Shown here: positions 52,163 through 61,661 of the stretch, in pieces | Position numbering within the stretch: position 1 is the first letter of the stretch | How the letters are laid out: each line of letters starts with the position of its first letter | From: Clostridia bacterium | GTDB taxonomy: Bacteria > Bacillota > Clostridia > Christensenellales > Aristaeellaceae | Direction of reading: 5' to 3' | Assembly: GCA_017410455.1 (NCBI GenBank) | Contig: JAFQQT010000093.1 | Location: 46,514 to 110,513, forward strand | DNA length: 64,000 bases | Notes under the pieces: generated by a model | What the model was told of the DNA's origin: nothing | The model's input: only the letters and a program-made list of their open reading frames with translations | The model's database searches: none | Program-made: the position numbers and the translations under genes

Positions 52163-53566
52163 TCACTGCATCACGACCGCGTCGGCCGCATCGGTGATGC
52201 GCTGGATCTGCTCGGGGAGCATGTCGCGGAAGAACCACTCCGCCGAGTCGCCCAGCAGCAGGATCAGCGGGCGCACAAGGGCGGTCGCCACGCCCAGCGC
52301 CACATCCTCCTGCAGCAGAGCCAGCTCATCAGGGGTCAGCTGGTCCATGTCGATGGACTCCTCCCGCTCATTCCAGCTGGACGCTTCGCAGCGCGTGAGG
52401 GTGATGTGAATCACGGCGCTGTCCAGCACGTCGCTGCCATCTTTGGTGCTCACGGTGACGCTTCCGGTGAATTGGGGCGCGTCAGCCGATCCGGCAAGGC
52501 GCATGTCCGGCGCAAGAACCAGGCCGGAGAAGCTGTCCTCCCCCGGGAGCTTCTGCTGCAGGGTGATTTCGCCCGTGATCACGTCCGCATCGTCCGTATA
52601 CGCATTCGTCAGCTCAAAGGAGCCTTTGCGGGTGGTGGTCTGCCGGTCGGCGGTCACCGTGTAGGTGAAGGATCCTTCCATCTCCAGCGCGCCCTGCTTG
52701 TTCGTGCGGATGACGCGGTTGAACTCCAGCGTGTTCTTGTTCGTGCCGGATTTGGCCGGGGACGTGAGGGTCACCTCATCCCGGTGGGCAACGTCGTCGC
52801 GGCGCATGCGCCAGATGAGTTTCACTGTGCGCAGGTTTCCTTCCGGGCCGCAGCCGCCATTGTACTCCATGCGCAGGGGCACGCCGTTTTCGTCCCGGTA
52901 GACGCGCAGGGTCTGCTTGCCCGAGAAAGTCAGACCGGAGATGATCTCACGCAGCCAGCCCTCGGGGCAGTTCTCCAGCAGCATGGTTTTGAGGGTCTCC
53001 ACATCCTTCGCGGCCACGGTATAGTCCGTGCAGGTGCGGGCCAGGCCCATATCGGTGATGGTGGTCTTCACATTCTTGCGCTTGCCGTAGCCCTCCAGGG
53101 GCTCCTCCAGCGCCAGCAGCAGCGTCCAGCCGTCATCCAGCAGGGTTTCCGCGTCGGCGCGCAGGCCATAGGGCGTGCTGACTTCCGTCGAAGCGCCCAG
53201 GAGCATGTCCACCGGATCATCCTGGGATGTGAAGGCCAGCTCCGTAATGCAGCTCAGCTGCACTGCGTCCTCCAGATAAGCGAGGGTGACCGCCTCCGTG
53301 TTGCCCACGAAGATGGTCACGCTGCCCTCGTCCATGCCCGTGCGAAGGCGCATGGAGAGCACGTCTGTCACCTGCCGGAGCATGGCCAGGCGGTCATCGT
53401 CATAGGGCATGCAGCTGATGACGTCTGCCGAAAGGAGCGCCTCCAGGGGCGTATCTTCCAACGTCCAGCCGGAGGTATGCTGCAGAAAGGGCACCTCCGC
53501 CAGCGCGCTGCCAAGAAGCAGCAGCATCGTCAGGCAAAGGGCCAGTCCCCTGCGGATCCAACGCAT
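52163..53566 (-). CDS. secreted protein of unknown function (cluster member A)
   Basis: 467 aa, not recognised. Signal peptide LALCLTMLLLLGSALA|EV. N-terminal region ~30-130 resembles that of the protein at 49134 in element order; the middle has many beta strands (TLRVYRDENGVPLRMEYNGG, SFTYTVTADRQTTTRKGSFE), and the C-terminal ~60 residues are helical (LTPDELALLQEDVALGVATA). The general pattern resembles LolA-like or lipoprotein-carrier beta sheets, but that is only an impression. It follows dusB after 35 bases. Confidence 0.75.
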   Translation of the reverse strand: MRWIRRGLALCLTMLLLLGSALAEVPFLQHTSGWTLEDTPLEALLSADVISCMPYDDDRLAMLRQVTDVLSMRLRTGMDEGSVTIFVGNTEAVTLAYLEDAVQLSCITELAFTSQDDPVDMLLGASTEVSTPYGLRADAETLLDDGWTLLLALEEPLEGYGKRKNVKTTITDMGLARTCTDYTVAAKDVETLKTMLLENCPEGWLREIISGLTFSGKQTLRVYRDENGVPLRMEYNGGCGPEGNLRTVKLIWRMRRDDVAHRDEVTLTSPAKSGTNKNTLEFNRVIRTNKQGALEMEGSFTYTVTADRQTTTRKGSFELTNAYTDDADVITGEITLQQKLPGEDSFSGLVLAPDMRLAGSADAPQFTGSVTVSTKDGSDVLDSAVIHITLTRCEASSWNEREESIDMDQLTPDELALLQEDVALGVATALVRPLILLLGDSAEWFFRDMLPEQIQRITDAADAVVMQ

Positions 53567-53601
53567 GGTTCATCACAATCCTTTCAGCTGCGGATATTCA
53601 G

Positions 53602-54558
53602 TCATTCAGGCCTGGCGGTTTCCGCAAAGGCCAGCAGGCGCGCTTTCACGTCCTCCGGGTCGGTCAGGGTATTGATGACCCCGCGCAGCTGCGAAGCGCC
53701 GCGCAGCCCCGACACATACCAGCAGACGTGCTTGCGCATCTCATTGACGGCCACCGGCCGGGGCTTCCACTCCAGGAGCATGTCATAGTGGCGGATGGCC
53801 GTGGCGATGCGCTGGGCCACCGTCGGGGGCGTGAAGGGACGGCCCTCCAGCTTCTGGCGGATCTCGCCGAACAGCCAGGGGTTCCCCAGCGCGCCACGGG
53901 CGATCATCACGCCGTCCACGCCGGTCTCTGCAATGCGGCGCGCCGCGTCCTCCCCGGTGAAGATGTCGCCATTGCCGATGACGGGCACCTGCACGGCTTC
54001 CTTCACCCGGCGGACATAGTCCCAGTCCGCCGTGCCGGCGTACTGCTGCGCGCGGGTCCTGCCGTGGATGGCGATCTCGCACACGCCGCAGTCCTGCGCC
54101 ATCTTCGCCATATCGATGACGTTGATGGAGGTGCTGTCCCAGCCCAGGCGCATCTTGACAGACACCGGCAGCGGGCTGGCCTTGACCACCGCGCGGAGGA
54201 TCGCCTCCGCCTTTTCGGGCGTGCGCATCAGGCCGCTGCCCTCGCCGGAGCAGGCCACCTTATGGGCCGGGCAGCCCATGTTGATGTCGATCATCTCAAA
54301 GCGGTTCAGTTCCGCCATTGCCTGCGCTGCGCGGGCCATCACGTCCGCTTCCTTGCCAAAGAGCTGCACGGCCAGCCGCTTCTCCGCCGGGTGGAGCACG
54401 AGCAGCGACTGGGTCGCATAGTGATCCTTCGGCGCGCAGAGGTACCCCATGGCGCTGACCATCTCCGTCGTGGCCATGTCGCAGCCCTGCTCAAAGCAGA
54501 GCAGGCGGAAGGGCCAGTCGGTGATCCCCGCCAGCGGGGCGAGGCGGACGCTGATCAT
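53602..54558 (-). CDS. dusB: tRNA-dihydrouridine synthase (DusB-like)
   Basis: 318 aa. FMN enzyme that reduces specific uridines in the tRNA D-loop. [20 protein letters not shown] is the FMN-binding start, [10 protein letters not shown] contains the catalytic Cys near residue 98, and [16 protein letters not shown] with [12 protein letters not shown] is the C-terminal FMN phosphate region. The ATG overlaps the stop of the GH127-like gene by 4 bases (ATGA), so the two are coupled. Clostridial dus genes are often in unrelated operons, as here. Confidence 0.93.
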   Translation of the reverse strand: MISVRLAPLAGITDWPFRLLCFEQGCDMATTEMVSAMGYLCAPKDHYATQSLLVLHPAEKRLAVQLFGKEADVMARAAQAMAELNRFEMIDINMGCPAHKVACSGEGSGLMRTPEKAEAILRAVVKASPLPVSVKMRLGWDSTSINVIDMAKMAQDCGVCEIAIHGRTRAQQYAGTADWDYVRRVKEAVQVPVIGNGDIFTGEDAARRIAETGVDGVMIARGALGNPWLFGEIRQKLEGRPFTPPTVAQRIATAIRHYDMLLEWKPRPVAVNEMRKHVCWYVSGLRGASQLRGVINTLTDPEDVKARLLAFAETARPE

Positions 54559-56249
54559 GCCTTGCTCCTCCCGGGGAAGAGGGCGATGCGTGCGCCGGCC
54601 TCCGCATAGGGCACGAGCCGGACGCGGGTCAGCTCCTCGCCGGTGGGGGCGGGCAGCACGGGGATATCCGCCGGGACGTCGCCCCTGGCCTTCCAGGAAG
54701 GCACGCGATCCACCAGCGCGACCACGCCAGCCTCAACTTCCATACAGGAAACGAACGAGCAGGCCCAATCCTTCCCTGCGGGCATGCACATCAGCTTTGC
54801 GCCCCTGAGGACATAACGGCCCTGATGGTGCCCTTCCTCCACGCGCAGGGACTCCTCCAGCGTCACAGCCAGGACGTCGCCGTCATGCCAGATGCGCTCG
54901 ATGGTCATGCAGGCCGCAGTAGCGTCCTTCCCGGCGTCGCTCTCCATGCCGTTGATGGTGATGTCGGTGCTGCGCGCCCAGGAGGGCAGGCGCAGGCGGG
55001 CAGCTGCCCTGACCGGCTGGCGGCAGTTCACCTGAATGCTGCAGGCGCCGCTCTCCATGCGAAGGGTCAGCATCATCACGCCATCGCCAACGGGCACCTG
55101 ATAGCGGCCGGGGATGTACATGTTGACAGCAAAGCCATCGGGGCGGGCCATCACCGCAGCGGAGGCCACCGCCGCGCAGCCCCGCGCCATGCGGTAGAGC
55201 GCGCGCTGCGCATGGTCGTCCGTCACGCGGAAGCAGTCGTCCGTGCCAGGCTCCGCCACCAGCGCATTGACGCGCTGGAAGGGCCGCACGCCGTCCTCGC
55301 CGATGCTGTCGGGCATGGCGTTGAGGGCAATGCGCTCCACAGGCTCGAAGGCCCAGTCGCCCTGGCGCTGAGCCGCCGCGCTGCACAGGGCTTCCGCCCA
55401 TGCGCCAACCGCAGCCGCGCTCACCGCCGCACAGGGCGTGGCGCCCTCCAGCAGCTCATCGCTGGTCAGGCCGCCGCAGATGGCGCCGTGGTGGCGCTGC
55501 AGGCGCTCCCAGCCGGTGCGGGCGGCGTTCATCTCCGTCGCAGAGCCGCTCACCCATCCACGGGCGATGCATGCGCGGGCGCCATCGGCCAGCATTTCCG
55601 GGCTGTTGGTGCGCACGAAGTGCGTGTGATACCCTTCCCGGCTGCCCTGCTCGGCGCGCAGGCCGGCTTCCAGCTCCTCGCGGGTGGTGGAGCGGCTGGT
55701 GGGGCGCTGCACATTGATGGTGTTGAGCACAGCCGACCAGTTCATCGCCTGCTGGGAGAGGTGGCTGATCATCGTCAGCAGGGCACTCTTGCCCGTGACG
55801 CGGTAGAGTTGCTCCAGCAGTTCCAGCAGGTCCGCCGGGTTGGCCCAGAGTTCGTCGTCGGCCTGCACCATGTCCCAGTGCTGCGCCGCCCAGCTGCACC
55901 AGCGGGCGATGTGCTCCAGCAGGGGCTTGCGCGCCTCATACTCATACAGTGCCCAGCAGGCCCTGAGCACCGCCACCGCGTCGCACAGGGGCATGTCGAA
56001 GGAGCCGTCCTCCTTCTGGGCGGCCAGGGCACGGCGGATCTGCGCCGCTGCAGCGCTCTGATCAGGCTCAGCCTGGGTCAGGCAGGTCAGGCGGAATGCA
56101 GGCTCCAGCGCCTGGGGGGCGGCATCGCCCGCCAGCAGCGCCGCGATCTGCTTCAGCTTGGGGTGCTCCGAACGCACCATACCGGGCCGCAGCGCCTGGC
56201 AGGTCATGGCCGTCAGCGGGGCCTTATCAAAAATCGGCTTCAGGGGCAT
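54555..56249 (-). CDS. GH127/DUF1680-like protein with altered active site
   Basis: 564 aa. The (alpha/alpha)6-barrel family GH127 includes beta-L-arabinofuranosidases. Family order is visible: an N-terminal [17 protein letters not shown]-type helix pair, then [58 protein letters not shown] and a beta-rich tail. In active GH127 enzymes a Glu and three Cys (ETC and CC motifs) hold zinc and give the nucleophile; here the Glu position reads Ala-Thr-Pro-Cys and the second motif has one Cys, so activity is doubtful or altered. No signal peptide. AGGAGGG precedes the ATG. First gene of the minus operon. Confidence 0.72.
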   Translation of the reverse strand: MPLKPIFDKAPLTAMTCQALRPGMVRSEHPKLKQIAALLAGDAAPQALEPAFRLTCLTQAEPDQSAAAAQIRRALAAQKEDGSFDMPLCDAVAVLRACWALYEYEARKPLLEHIARWCSWAAQHWDMVQADDELWANPADLLELLEQLYRVTGKSALLTMISHLSQQAMNWSAVLNTINVQRPTSRSTTREELEAGLRAEQGSREGYHTHFVRTNSPEMLADGARACIARGWVSGSATEMNAARTGWERLQRHHGAICGGLTSDELLEGATPCAAVSAAAVGAWAEALCSAAAQRQGDWAFEPVERIALNAMPDSIGEDGVRPFQRVNALVAEPGTDDCFRVTDDHAQRALYRMARGCAAVASAAVMARPDGFAVNMYIPGRYQVPVGDGVMMLTLRMESGACSIQVNCRQPVRAAARLRLPSWARSTDITINGMESDAGKDATAACMTIERIWHDGDVLAVTLEESLRVEEGHHQGRYVLRGAKLMCMPAGKDWACSFVSCMEVEAGVVALVDRVPSWKARGDVPADIPVLPAPTGEELTRVRLVPYAEAGARIALFPGRSKA

Positions 56250-56282
56250 AGGTTTCCCTCCTGTATGTCAGCGCATCTGCGC

Positions 56283-56304
56283 ATAATAAACCAGCATTTA
56301 TTAT
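56283..56304. promoter_or_regulatory. perfect inverted repeat over the GH127-like promoter
   Basis: ATAATAAA (56283-56290) and TTTATTAT (56297-56304) are perfectly complementary around CCAGCA and overlap the -10, a typical place for a repressor operator. The regulator is not identified. Confidence 0.5.
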
Positions 56305-56328
56305 ACAGCACTTTTTCAGAAACTGCAA
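56300..56328 (-). promoter_or_regulatory. sigma-A promoter of the GH127-dusB-secreted-protein operon
   Basis: On the minus strand TTGCAG (56323-56328), 17-base spacer, TATAAT (56300-56305). Confidence 0.8.
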
Positions 56329-56340
56329 TGACTAACCTGT

Positions 56341-56377
56341 AAAAAAGAGCGAACCGCCCCCGAAAAAGGGCGATTCG
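56341..56377 (-). terminator. terminator after the QueG-like gene
   Basis: CGAACCGCCC (56350-56359) pairs with GGGCGATTCG (56368-56377); on the minus strand the stem is followed by CTCTTTTTT. Confidence 0.85.
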
Positions 56378-57268
56378 TTACACATGTGAATCCTCCGTGG
56401 GCGGGAGAAATGTCACCTCCATCTGCACGAGGGCCCAGCGGGCATGCTCCGCCACGGCCGCCGAGGGGGACGCGGCATGCCGCCACAGGTGCGGGATCAG
56501 GTCCCGCCGCTGCGTGCATCCCGCCACGATGCACGCGCCACCCAGCAGGCGGTTGTGCATGGTGATGGTCGCGCCGATGTGGTCGCGCAGGGTCACTGCC
56601 GCCGCCTTCGGTGTGCGCAGGATCTCCTCCAGCGAAACGGGCAGGGGCGCTTCCTCCCCCGCAGGCGGCGGATTGTGCGGGCAGCATCGCTGGCACTCGT
56701 CGCAGCCGATCAGCCGTACGCCCATCCTCTTCCGGACCTCCTCCGGGTAGGCCTGACCGCTCACCTGCCAGTTGCGCAGGCAGCGCTCCCGGTGGAATAC
56801 CCCGCCCTCCAGTGCGCCCGTGGGGCAGGCTGCCTCGCAGCGGTGACAGTCGCCGCAGCGCAGGGCGTGGGGCACCTCCTCCAGGTGATGGGTGGCCGGC
56901 AGGCCATGGGCCAGGGTCAGCATCTGCACATGGAAGCGGCTGCCGTATTCCGGTACGCACGAGAGGGTGTTGCGCCCCTGCGAGAAGCCGGGCAAACGCG
57001 CGAAGATGGGCTTGAGGCGGATATCCTCCCGCCAGAGAACGCCGTCCGCCGCGTGTCTTTGGGCGATGGCGTCCGCTGCGCGGTAGGCGGCCTGGGAGGC
57101 GAAGTAGTACGGGTGGATCCACGCTTCGCCAGCGCTGACTTCCCGCTCCGCCTGATAGGGCCACAGGGCCAGCAGGAGGCTCTCTGCCTCCGTTACGCCG
57201 CACTCCGCAGCGTCCAGCACGATGACCCGGCCGAATCCTGCGTCCAGCAGTTCCTGCACAATATCCAC
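56378..57268 (-). CDS. short QueG-like double 4Fe-4S protein
   Basis: 296 aa, against ~380 for standard epoxyqueuosine reductase. GRNTLSCVPEYGSRFHV matches the QueG substrate/cobalamin region, then CGDCHRCEAACPTGAL and CDECQRCCPHN give two 4Fe-4S clusters; a C-terminal HEAT-like stretch follows. The N-terminal DUF1730 part is shortened. QueG reduces epoxyqueuosine to queuosine in tRNA; with the shortened domain another reductive reaction is possible. Start is GTG 57268 after CAGGAGGACGCT; codons further upstream lie in the upp terminator. It sits immediately behind that terminator, so expression depends on read-through. Confidence 0.8.
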   Translation of the reverse strand: MDIVQELLDAGFGRVIVLDAAECGVTEAESLLLALWPYQAEREVSAGEAWIHPYYFASQAAYRAADAIAQRHAADGVLWREDIRLKPIFARLPGFSQGRNTLSCVPEYGSRFHVQMLTLAHGLPATHHLEEVPHALRCGDCHRCEAACPTGALEGGVFHRERCLRNWQVSGQAYPEEVRKRMGVRLIGCDECQRCCPHNPPPAGEEAPLPVSLEEILRTPKAAAVTLRDHIGATITMHNRLLGGACIVAGCTQRRDLIPHLWRHAASPSAAVAEHARWALVQMEVTFLPPTEDSHV

Positions 57269-57280
57269 AGCGTCCTCCTG

Positions 57281-57307
57281 AAAAAAGGGGGAGCGGCCTG
57301 CTCCCCC
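57281..57307 (-). terminator. strong terminator between upp and the QueG-like gene
   Basis: GGGGGAGC (57287-57294) pairs with GCTCCCCC (57300-57307); TTTTTT follows on the minus strand. Confidence 0.92.
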
Positions 57308-57314
57308 GTGGTGA

Positions 57315-58014
<700 letters not shown>

Positions 58015-58060
58015 GACCCTCCGGCGCAAAAAGCTCCCCCGTGCCTCCCCCGCCGTATCC

Positions 58061-58089
58061 TTGACATCCCGCCGGGAAATACCTATAAT
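58061..58089 (+). promoter_or_regulatory. sigma-A promoter of lgt
   Basis: TTGACA (58061-58066), 17-base spacer, TATAAT (58084-58089); a full-consensus promoter. Confidence 0.9.
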
Positions 58090-58117
58090 GTAAGCAATCT
58101 TCCAAGGAGGGATTCCC

Positions 58118-58900
58118 ATGTTCCCAGCCGTCCCCTACAGCCGCTTCATCATCGGCACGCTGCCCTGGTACAGCGTGCTGATCGTCACGGGCATCCTCCT
58201 GGCGATCCTCCTGTGCAGCCGGGAGGAAAAGCGTCTGCAGCTGCCCGAAGACACGGTGACCGACCTGGCCCTGCTGCTCATTCCCCTGGGGGTGATCGGC
58301 GCGAGGCTGTACTACGTCGTTTTCTCCTGGGACGCCTTCGCCGGCGACCCGCTGTCCATCCTGCGCATCTGGGAGGGCGGCCTGGCCATCTATGGCGGCA
58401 TCATCGGCGGCCTGGCTGCGATATTCATCACCGCGCGGATGAAGAAGCTCAGCCCCCTGCTCCTTGCAGACATGATCATCCCCACCGTGGCGCTGGCGCA
58501 GGCCATCGGCCGCTGGGGCAACTACTTCAACATGGAGGCCTACGGCGCGCCCATCACCGACCCGGCATGGCAGTTCTTCCCCGCCGGGGTGCTCATTCCC
58601 ACCGGCGAAGGCTATGTCTGGCACATGGCCACCTTCTTCTATGAGTCCGTATGGAACCTGCTGACCTTCCTGGTGCTGTGGTTCATCATCCGCCCGCGCA
58701 GGAAACGCGATGGCGTCGTGACCCTCTGGTACGCGCTGCTCTACGGCACGGGGCGCACCCTCATCGAGGGTCTGCGGACGGACAGCCTCATGCTGGGACC
58801 TGTGCGGGTCAGCCAGGGGCTGAGCCTGCTGCTGGCCGCTGTCGCCGCCGTGCTGCTCATCCTCCTTGCCATCTACGACCGAAAGAAGACGGAGGCCTGA
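58118..58900 (+). CDS. lgt: prolipoprotein diacylglyceryl transferase
   Basis: 260 aa, about seven membrane helices. Transfers diacylglycerol from phosphatidylglycerol to the lipobox Cys of prolipoproteins. The Lgt signature GRWGNYFNMEAYG is near residue 130, preceded by GGLAIYGGIIGG; the conserved C-terminal RTLIEGLRTDSL is present. CAAGGAGGG precedes the ATG. First gene of lgt-hydrolase-recX. Confidence 0.96.
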   Translation: MFPAVPYSRFIIGTLPWYSVLIVTGILLAILLCSREEKRLQLPEDTVTDLALLLIPLGVIGARLYYVVFSWDAFAGDPLSILRIWEGGLAIYGGIIGGLAAIFITARMKKLSPLLLADMIIPTVALAQAIGRWGNYFNMEAYGAPITDPAWQFFPAGVLIPTGEGYVWHMATFFYESVWNLLTFLVLWFIIRPRRKRDGVVTLWYALLYGTGRTLIEGLRTDSLMLGPVRVSQGLSLLLAAVAAVLLILLAIYDRKKTEA

Positions 58901-58903
58901 CCC

Positions 58904-60064
58904 ATGCCCACCAACCCGCTGAAGAACCTCATCTACCGCGCGATGCTCTTCCGCGCCCCCTCTCCCTACAAGATCATGCGGCATGCCGCCTCAGGGCAGG
59001 AGCTGCATCACCTGCCCTATTATGAGCACCTGATGGTGCGCCACCATGTGCTGGGCGCCTCGCTCCTGCTGGACGACGGCCATCGCCGCGCGCAGCTGCA
59101 CACCACCGTCACCGTGCCCATGCATGCAGCGCAGGAGGACACGCTCTACCGCGTCGCCTCCATCACCAAGATGGCCACGGCGGTGGCGACCCTCTCCTGC
59201 ATCGCAGAGGGCCTGTTCACGCTGGAGGCCCCCGTTGCTTCGCTCCTGCCGGATACGCCCCACGCATCCGTTATGGCGGGCGTGACGGTGCGCCACCTGC
59301 TCAGCCACACCAGCGGCCTGAACGACCTGCCCACCATGGACGCTGCCCTGCGCGAAGGCCGCAGCTACGATGATGTGCTCGCCGAGACCGCCATCCGCGC
59401 CTGCGAGCCGGGGAAGCAGCTGATCTACAGCAACTTTGGCTTCGGCCTGCTGGGCTGCATCCTGGAGCAGGCCACCGGCATGAGCGTTGCGGCGGTGCTG
59501 CAGCAGCGGGTGTTCGACCCCCTGGGCATGCGCGCCACGCTGGATGCATCCACCCTAGACGAGCGCCTCATCATGCCCATCAGCCGCGTGCTGCCCTACC
59601 ATCCCGGGGCGGACGTGACCATCACGCCTTTGGGCCGCCAGCCCGTGGCTGTACCCGATCCCCTGCGCCACTTCGGCCACACCGCCGGGGCGATGTACAC
59701 TGATGCGCCCTCCCTGGCCCGGCTGCTGCAGCTGATCCACCATCGCGGCATGCATGAGGGGCAGCAGCTGATCCCCGCCGACCTCATGGCCGAAATGACC
59801 CGGCAGCAGTCCGCCACATCCACCCGGAAATACGGCCTGGGGCTGGTCATCCTCGACCGGCCGAAGCTCTGGCCCCGCCGCCTGCTGGGGCATCAGGGCT
59901 TCGCCTACGGCTGCGTTGACGGCGCTTTCATCGAGGAGGAAACGGGCCGCATGGTCATCTTCCTCAACGGCGGCGCCAGCGAGGCCCGCAAGGGCAAGCT
60001 CGGCCTGGTCAATCAGGATGTGCTCCGCTGGGCCCTGACAAAGGAGATGCCCTCATGGACGTGA
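58904..60064 (+). CDS. beta-lactamase-family serine hydrolase (class C fold)
   Basis: 386 aa. Penicillin-binding-protein-like fold: SxxK as Ser86-I-T-Lys89 (VASITKM), YxN as Tyr175-S-N, and a C-terminal HQG in LGHQGFAYG that takes the KTG/HxG position. There is no signal peptide or membrane helix, so it acts inside the cell, more like an esterase or peptidase of this fold than a true beta-lactamase. It begins 3 bases after lgt and overlaps recX by 10 bases. Substrate unknown. Confidence 0.87.
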   Translation: MPTNPLKNLIYRAMLFRAPSPYKIMRHAASGQELHHLPYYEHLMVRHHVLGASLLLDDGHRRAQLHTTVTVPMHAAQEDTLYRVASITKMATAVATLSCIAEGLFTLEAPVASLLPDTPHASVMAGVTVRHLLSHTSGLNDLPTMDAALREGRSYDDVLAETAIRACEPGKQLIYSNFGFGLLGCILEQATGMSVAAVLQQRVFDPLGMRATLDASTLDERLIMPISRVLPYHPGADVTITPLGRQPVAVPDPLRHFGHTAGAMYTDAPSLARLLQLIHHRGMHEGQQLIPADLMAEMTRQQSATSTRKYGLGLVILDRPKLWPRRLLGHQGFAYGCVDGAFIEEETGRMVIFLNGGASEARKGKLGLVNQDVLRWALTKEMPSWT

Positions 60065-60687
60065 TCACCGCCATCCGCAGGGAACGCGGCCGCTACCGCG
60101 TCACCGTCAGCGAACAGGAGGACGTCCTCGTGTCCGCCAGCCTCATGCGGGAACGCCCCCTGCAGGAGGGCCAGCCCATCGACCTGGAGGAGTACGACAA
60201 CTGGCTGATGGTGCGCCAGTACCGCCACGCGCTGGATCGCGCCGTGGGCTACCTGGCCGCCCGCGCCCGCAGCCGCCACGAGGTGGAGGCAAAGCTCCTG
60301 CAGGCCGGCTACCGCCCCTGCACGGTGGAGATGGCCCTGTACAAGCTCGAACGCGAGGGGCTGCTCAACGATGCGGACTTCGCGCAGCAGTGGGTGGAAG
60401 CCCGCGCGGGGCGAAAGCTGGGCCGCAGCCGCATCGCCCGGGAGCTGCGCCACAAGGGCGTATCCGCCGAGGAAGCCGAGGCCGCCCTGGAGCAGATCGA
60501 CGACGAGGAACAGCTTGCCGGCGCCATTGCCCTGGCGGAAAAGACCGCCTCACGCATGAAGCCCGGCGAAGACCGCCGCAGGGCCGCTGCCCGCATACAG
60601 GCCATGCTCGCCCGCCGCGGCTATGGCTGGGACGTGGTGAAGGAAGCCGTCCGCCACGCGCTGGACGACGACGGGGACGAATTGTAA
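60055..60687 (+). CDS. recX: regulatory protein RecX
   Basis: 210 aa, within family range. RecX binds RecA filaments and limits or modulates recombination. The family mark is three helical repeats: AVGYLAARARSRHEVEAKLL, GLLNDADFAQQWVEARAGRK with LGRSRIARELRHKGVSAEE, and RRAAARIQAMLARRGYGWDV. It overlaps the hydrolase gene by 10 bases and no separate Shine-Dalgarno is obvious, so translation is probably coupled. recA is not in the window. Confidence 0.9.
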   Translation: MDVITAIRRERGRYRVTVSEQEDVLVSASLMRERPLQEGQPIDLEEYDNWLMVRQYRHALDRAVGYLAARARSRHEVEAKLLQAGYRPCTVEMALYKLEREGLLNDADFAQQWVEARAGRKLGRSRIARELRHKGVSAEEAEAALEQIDDEEQLAGAIALAEKTASRMKPGEDRRRAAARIQAMLARRGYGWDVVKEAVRHALDDDGDEL

Positions 60688-60713
60688 AACTTTCCTCCGC
60701 CGCTTCCGATCAC

Positions 60714-60742
60714 TTGATTTTACGCCCCTGTTCTGTTACAAT
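60714..60742 (+). promoter_or_regulatory. promoter of the small membrane-protein gene
   Basis: TTGATT (60714-60719), 17-base spacer, TACAAT (60737-60742). Confidence 0.7.
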
Positions 60743-60777
60743 AATACACGCTACTACACAAGCAAAGGAGAGTTCCC

Positions 60778-61353
60778 ATGGATCAGTACAACAATCCCTC
60801 CGAAGAACAGCAGGGCAGCATCCTCAGCGGCCTGATCGGCGCACTGCTGGGCGGCATCATCGGCGCAATCGTCGCCGGTATCTTCTACCTCATCCTCAAC
60901 GAGACCAATACGCTCCTGGGCTTTGGCATCGGCTTCCTTGTCGGCGGCGGCTACAAGCTCTTCAAAGGCCGCAAGGGCGTTTCCGTCCTGGTGGTCGGCA
61001 TCGTCTGCAGCCTGCTGGCCGTGGTGCTGGCAGAGGCCGTCTTCTACGTCGGCCTGATCGAGAAGGATTATGCCGAGGTCGTCAAGACGTATGACGAGGC
61101 CGGCATCAGCAAGAGTTCGGCCATTTACCCCACTCGCGCCGACTGCTATGATTTCTACCTGAATGACGAGGAAGTCATCACTTCCTTCAAGAAGGACCTT
61201 GGCACCGACGTCCTCTTCGTGGGCGTCCCCGCGATCATCTCCATCGTCGGCTTTTACATCGACAGCAAGCGCAAGGGCGAGGTGCCTGTCCAGGATGACT
61301 CGACCGGCAACTCCGGCGAACCGCCTGTCTCCGGCATCGACAACATGGCCTGA
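60778..61353 (+). CDS. glycine-zipper membrane protein, unknown
   Basis: 191 aa, not recognised. Membrane segments at ~20-42 (GLIGALLGGIIGAIVAGIF), ~46-60, ~66-90 (VSVLVVGIVCSLLAVVLAEA) and ~140-160 (VLFVGVPAIISIVGFYI). The first is rich in GxxxG spacing, favouring helix packing or oligomerisation. Between helices three and four lies a ~45-residue polar region with one Cys. The C-terminal ~25 residues are disordered. CAAAGGAGAG precedes the ATG. Own promoter and terminator. Confidence 0.75.
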   Translation: MDQYNNPSEEQQGSILSGLIGALLGGIIGAIVAGIFYLILNETNTLLGFGIGFLVGGGYKLFKGRKGVSVLVVGIVCSLLAVVLAEAVFYVGLIEKDYAEVVKTYDEAGISKSSAIYPTRADCYDFYLNDEEVITSFKKDLGTDVLFVGVPAIISIVGFYIDSKRKGEVPVQDDSTGNSGEPPVSGIDNMA

Positions 61354-61361
61354 TTTCCCGA

Positions 61362-61388
61362 CCCGTGCTTCGTGCACGGGCTTTTTTT
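61362..61388 (+). terminator. terminator of the small membrane-protein gene
   Basis: CCCGTGC (61362-61368) pairs with GCACGGG (61374-61380), followed by CTTTTTTT. Confidence 0.9.
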
Positions 61389-61397
61389 CGTGCATTT

Positions 61398-61461
61398 TTT
61401 TGCGCCGGATTGCCCCGCCATGCCTTCACAGGCATCAGAATCGGGGCGATCCGGCGCAAAA
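61398..61461. repeat. long two-tier hairpin in an intergenic gap
   Basis: Arms 61398-61417 and 61442-61461 are complementary at 19 of 20 positions, the odd one being a T-G pair; key parts are GCGCCGGAT and ATCCGGCGC. Inside, ATGCCT (61420-61425) pairs with AGGCAT (61430-61435). The arms end in T/A runs but no terminator tail follows on either strand. Confidence 0.75.
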
Positions 61462-61545
61462 TTGGTTCCTAATGTAGACAATACGCACCAGGGCCGGATG
61501 CCCATTTTACCAATGCCTGTACGCACCACGCGCTTCCTTATGAAT

Positions 61546-61574
61546 TGGTATACAATGTTCAAACCATTATACCA
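61546..61574. promoter_or_regulatory. inverted repeat with promoter-like bases on both strands
   Basis: TGGTATA (61546-61552) and TATACCA (61568-61574) are complementary. The minus strand reads TGGTATAAT, an extended -10; the plus strand reads TGGTATACAAT. Neither has a strong -35. The plus version would serve the kinase gene 90 bases on. Confidence 0.4.
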
Positions 61575-61661
61575 CATCTGAGGACATTTGTCTGCATTAC
61601 TCCCCGGCTTCCTTCCGTGCAGCGTTCACCCGAGAAACACGCCCACCGGGAGGCAACACTT

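Noticed and set aside
48960-52409. 1149-residue plus-strand frame
   Set aside because: Antisense to the secreted-protein cluster; the minus-strand genes have signal peptides and Shine-Dalgarno sequences.
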